NCBI GenBank assembly: GCA_900548935.1
Contig: URMR01000111.1
Location: 1 to 5,909 of the forward strand
From: an uncultured Collinsella sp.
GTDB lineage: Bacteria > Actinomycetota > Coriobacteriia > Coriobacteriales > Coriobacteriaceae
Direction of reading: 5' to 3'
DNA length: 5,909 nt
Within the stretch, counting starts at the first letter, position 1; each line of letters begins with the position of its first letter. Both the position numbers and the translations under genes were made by a program. Positions 4,620 through 5,909 of the stretch are shown piece after piece. Under the pieces are notes generated by a model. It did not search any database. It saw only the letters and a program-made list of their open reading frames with translations, and had not been told where the DNA came from.

Positions 4620-5534
4620 ATGGGGGAGAACGTGCTCAAGTTCGGTACCTACGTCCGTGTTGGAAGCGCGGCCGAAGCCTATGAGCTCTTACAGAAGAAC
4701 CGCAACAACAAGATTGTGGGCGGCGGCATCTGGATGCGCCTGGGTTCGCGTCGCGTGGCGACGGCGATTGACCTTTCGGCCTGCGGACTCGATCAGATCG
4801 AGGAGACCGAGACCGAGTTTCGCATCGGTGCCATGTGTACCCTGCACCAGCTCGAGCGTCATGCCGAGCTCAACGCGCTTGTCAACCATGTCTTTGAGTT
4901 CGCCGTCCACGATATCGTGGGCGTGCAGCTGCGTAATACCGCCACGGTGGGCGGCAGCATCTACGGTCGCTTTGGTTTCTCGGACGTGCTCTCCGCCTTC
5001 CTCGCGCTCGATTCCTATGTTGAGCTGACGGGCGCCGGCCGCGTGCCGCTCGCCGAGTTCGTGGACATGGGCTACGTGCGCGACGTGATCGAGTACGTCG
5101 TGGTCGTTAAGCACGACTATCGCGCAAGCTACGAGGCCGTGCGCAAGGCCGCCACCGACTTCCCCTCCTTAAACGTCACCGCCGCCTGGTGGGACAACAG
5201 CTGGCATGTCACCGTGGGCGCCCGCCCGCTGCGCGCGACCCTGCTGCAGGGTGAGGCATGTGGCCTTACCGTCGAGCAGCCTTCCGAGGACGAGCTGCGC
5301 GCCCTTGCCGCATCCGTGCGTGCCCTGAGCTACGGCACCAACATGTGGGGCTCGGCTGACTACCGCCGTCGCATCTCGGCCCCGCTGGCGATTCAGGCCG
5401 TGCGCCGCGCCGCCGGCATCGAGCTTTCGGCCGCGCTTGCCCACGAGCTCGAGGGCGTGCAGATTCCTAAGTTTGCCACGGACGAGTATTCCTGCCGCCG
5501 CGTGCCCGGCGTCGATTCTAGCGAGGTGCGCTAA
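4620..5534 (+). CDS. FAD-binding subunit of a xanthine-dehydrogenase-family molybdenum hydroxylase
   Basis: In these enzymes the FAD subunit takes electrons from the iron-sulfur subunit and passes them to NAD or another acceptor, while a separate large subunit hydroxylates the substrate (a purine or N-heterocycle) at molybdenum. The 304-residue length is typical of separate FAD subunits (about 280-300). FAD-binding signatures are KIVGGGIWMRL (31-41), IGAMCTLHQLE (69-79) and RNTATVGGSI (105-114). The C-terminal domain contains the family's YRRRISAPLAIQAVRRA segment near residues 248-264. Start choice is uncertain: the ATG has only a weak AAAGAG upstream, while GTG at 4632 has GGGGGAG 3 bases before it, unusually close. 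Both starts leave the FAD motifs intact. The TAA stop overlaps the ATG of the next gene by one base, implying translational coupling. Which substrate is used (xanthine, purine, nicotinate or other) cannot be told from this subunit. Confidence 0.9.
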   Translation: MGENVLKFGTYVRVGSAAEAYELLQKNRNNKIVGGGIWMRLGSRRVATAIDLSACGLDQIEETETEFRIGAMCTLHQLERHAELNALVNHVFEFAVHDIVGVQLRNTATVGGSIYGRFGFSDVLSAFLALDSYVELTGAGRVPLAEFVDMGYVRDVIEYVVVVKHDYRASYEAVRKAATDFPSLNVTAAWWDNSWHVTVGARPLRATLLQGEACGLTVEQPSEDELRALAASVRALSYGTNMWGSADYRRRISAPLAIQAVRRAAGIELSAALAHELEGVQIPKFATDEYSCRRVPGVDSSEVR

Positions 5535-5909
5535 TGGCTGCCAAACTCATCGATCTTTCCTTTACGCTCAACGGCCGCAAGGTCAAGGTTCAGATTGCCC
5601 CCGATACCATGCTCTTTGCGCTGCTGCGCGAGCAGGGCTGCACGTCGGTGCGCTGCGCCTGCGAGACCACCAACTGCGGTCTGTGCACGGTGTTTCTGGA
5701 CGAGAAACCGGTGCTGTCCTGTTCGGTACTGGCAGCGCGTGCCAGCGGCCACAGCATTACCACACTGGAAGGCCTGCAGGAAGAAGCAGCGGAGTTCGGC
5801 GGCTTTATCGCGGATCAGGGTGCAGAGCAGTGCGGCTTCTGCAACCCGGGCTTTATCATGAACGCGCTGGCCCTCTTCCGCGAGAATCCGTACCCCAGTG
5901 AGGAAGAAG
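5534..5909 (+). CDS. [2Fe-2S] subunit of the same molybdenum hydroxylase (3' partial)
   Basis: The subunit carries two [2Fe-2S] clusters that shuttle electrons from the molybdenum centre to FAD. The frame opens at the ATG overlapping the upstream TAA and stays open for 125 codons to the window edge; the family is usually 150-165 residues, so about 30-40 are missing. The N-terminal plant-ferredoxin-type domain has Cys43-x4-Cys48-x2-Cys51-x11-Cys63, the expected spacing. The second, all-helical domain starts with QCGFCNPGF, giving Cys100 and Cys103; its last two cysteines would lie beyond the edge. The first cluster loop reads CACETTNCGLC, where most relatives have a Gly-rich CGEGECGAC-type loop, and extra Cys36 and Cys41 sit just before it. 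The large molybdopterin subunit is expected next but is not in the window. Family certain, substrate unknown. Confidence 0.93.
   Translation, partial: MAAKLIDLSFTLNGRKVKVQIAPDTMLFALLREQGCTSVRCACETTNCGLCTVFLDEKPVLSCSVLAARASGHSITTLEGLQEEAAEFGGFIADQGAEQCGFCNPGFIMNALALFRENPYPSEEE

Noticed and set aside
1..5909. Selenoprotein gene with in-frame TGA inside the window
   Set aside because: All five genes whose ends are visible stop at TAG or TAA, each at the usual family length where that is known, and no neighbouring frames look joined by a TGA.
1..5909. CRISPR array, prophage, complete insertion sequence or rRNA
   Set aside because: I saw no regularly spaced repeats, transposase or phage genes, or rRNA sequence.

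Overview
The window looks like a GC-rich chromosomal segment from an anaerobic actinobacterium of the Coriobacteriia (Collinsella or a close relative is my best guess). This rests on protein style, strong use of C/G in third codon positions, and gene content typical of gut anaerobes: selenocysteine machinery, a catabolic-type glutamate dehydrogenase and a molybdenum hydroxylase. The taxon is inference, not proof. All genes are on the + strand, and both window edges cut through genes.

Layout. 2-1441 is the 3' part of selB, the selenocysteine-specific elongation factor, with its GTPase domain outside the window. A large near-perfect palindrome follows (1467-1533), then a promoter-like sequence, and then at 1591-1687 a complete selenocysteine tRNA gene (selC, anticodon TCA, encoded CCA) with its own rho-independent terminator (1696-1751). 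Next come mobA (1843-2475, molybdenum cofactor guanylyltransferase) and, 15 bases later, a small DUF3343-type protein (2491-2886) with an unusual cysteine-rich N-terminus. An AT-richer intergenic region (2887-3142) carries a REP-like motif and the gdhA leader. gdhA (3143-4498) is a complete hexameric glutamate dehydrogenase closed by a strong terminator (4526-4556). A new transcription unit then begins, with the FAD-binding subunit (4620-5534) and the overlapping [2Fe-2S] subunit (5534 to the window end) of a xanthine-dehydrogenase-family molybdenum hydroxylase.

How the genes fit together. SelB and tRNA-Sec insert selenocysteine at UGA codons. MobA finishes the guanine-dinucleotide form of the molybdenum cofactor used by formate-dehydrogenase-type enzymes, which are often selenoproteins. 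DUF3343 belongs to a family described as putative Se/S carriers. The last two genes encode electron-transfer subunits of a molybdenum hydroxylase, a class that in some anaerobes carries a labile selenium atom. Apart from gdhA, everything converges on selenium and molybdenum enzymes. The most interesting items are the selB-selC-mobA-DUF3343 linkage, the Cys-rich extension on the DUF3343 protein, and the palindrome immediately upstream of selC.
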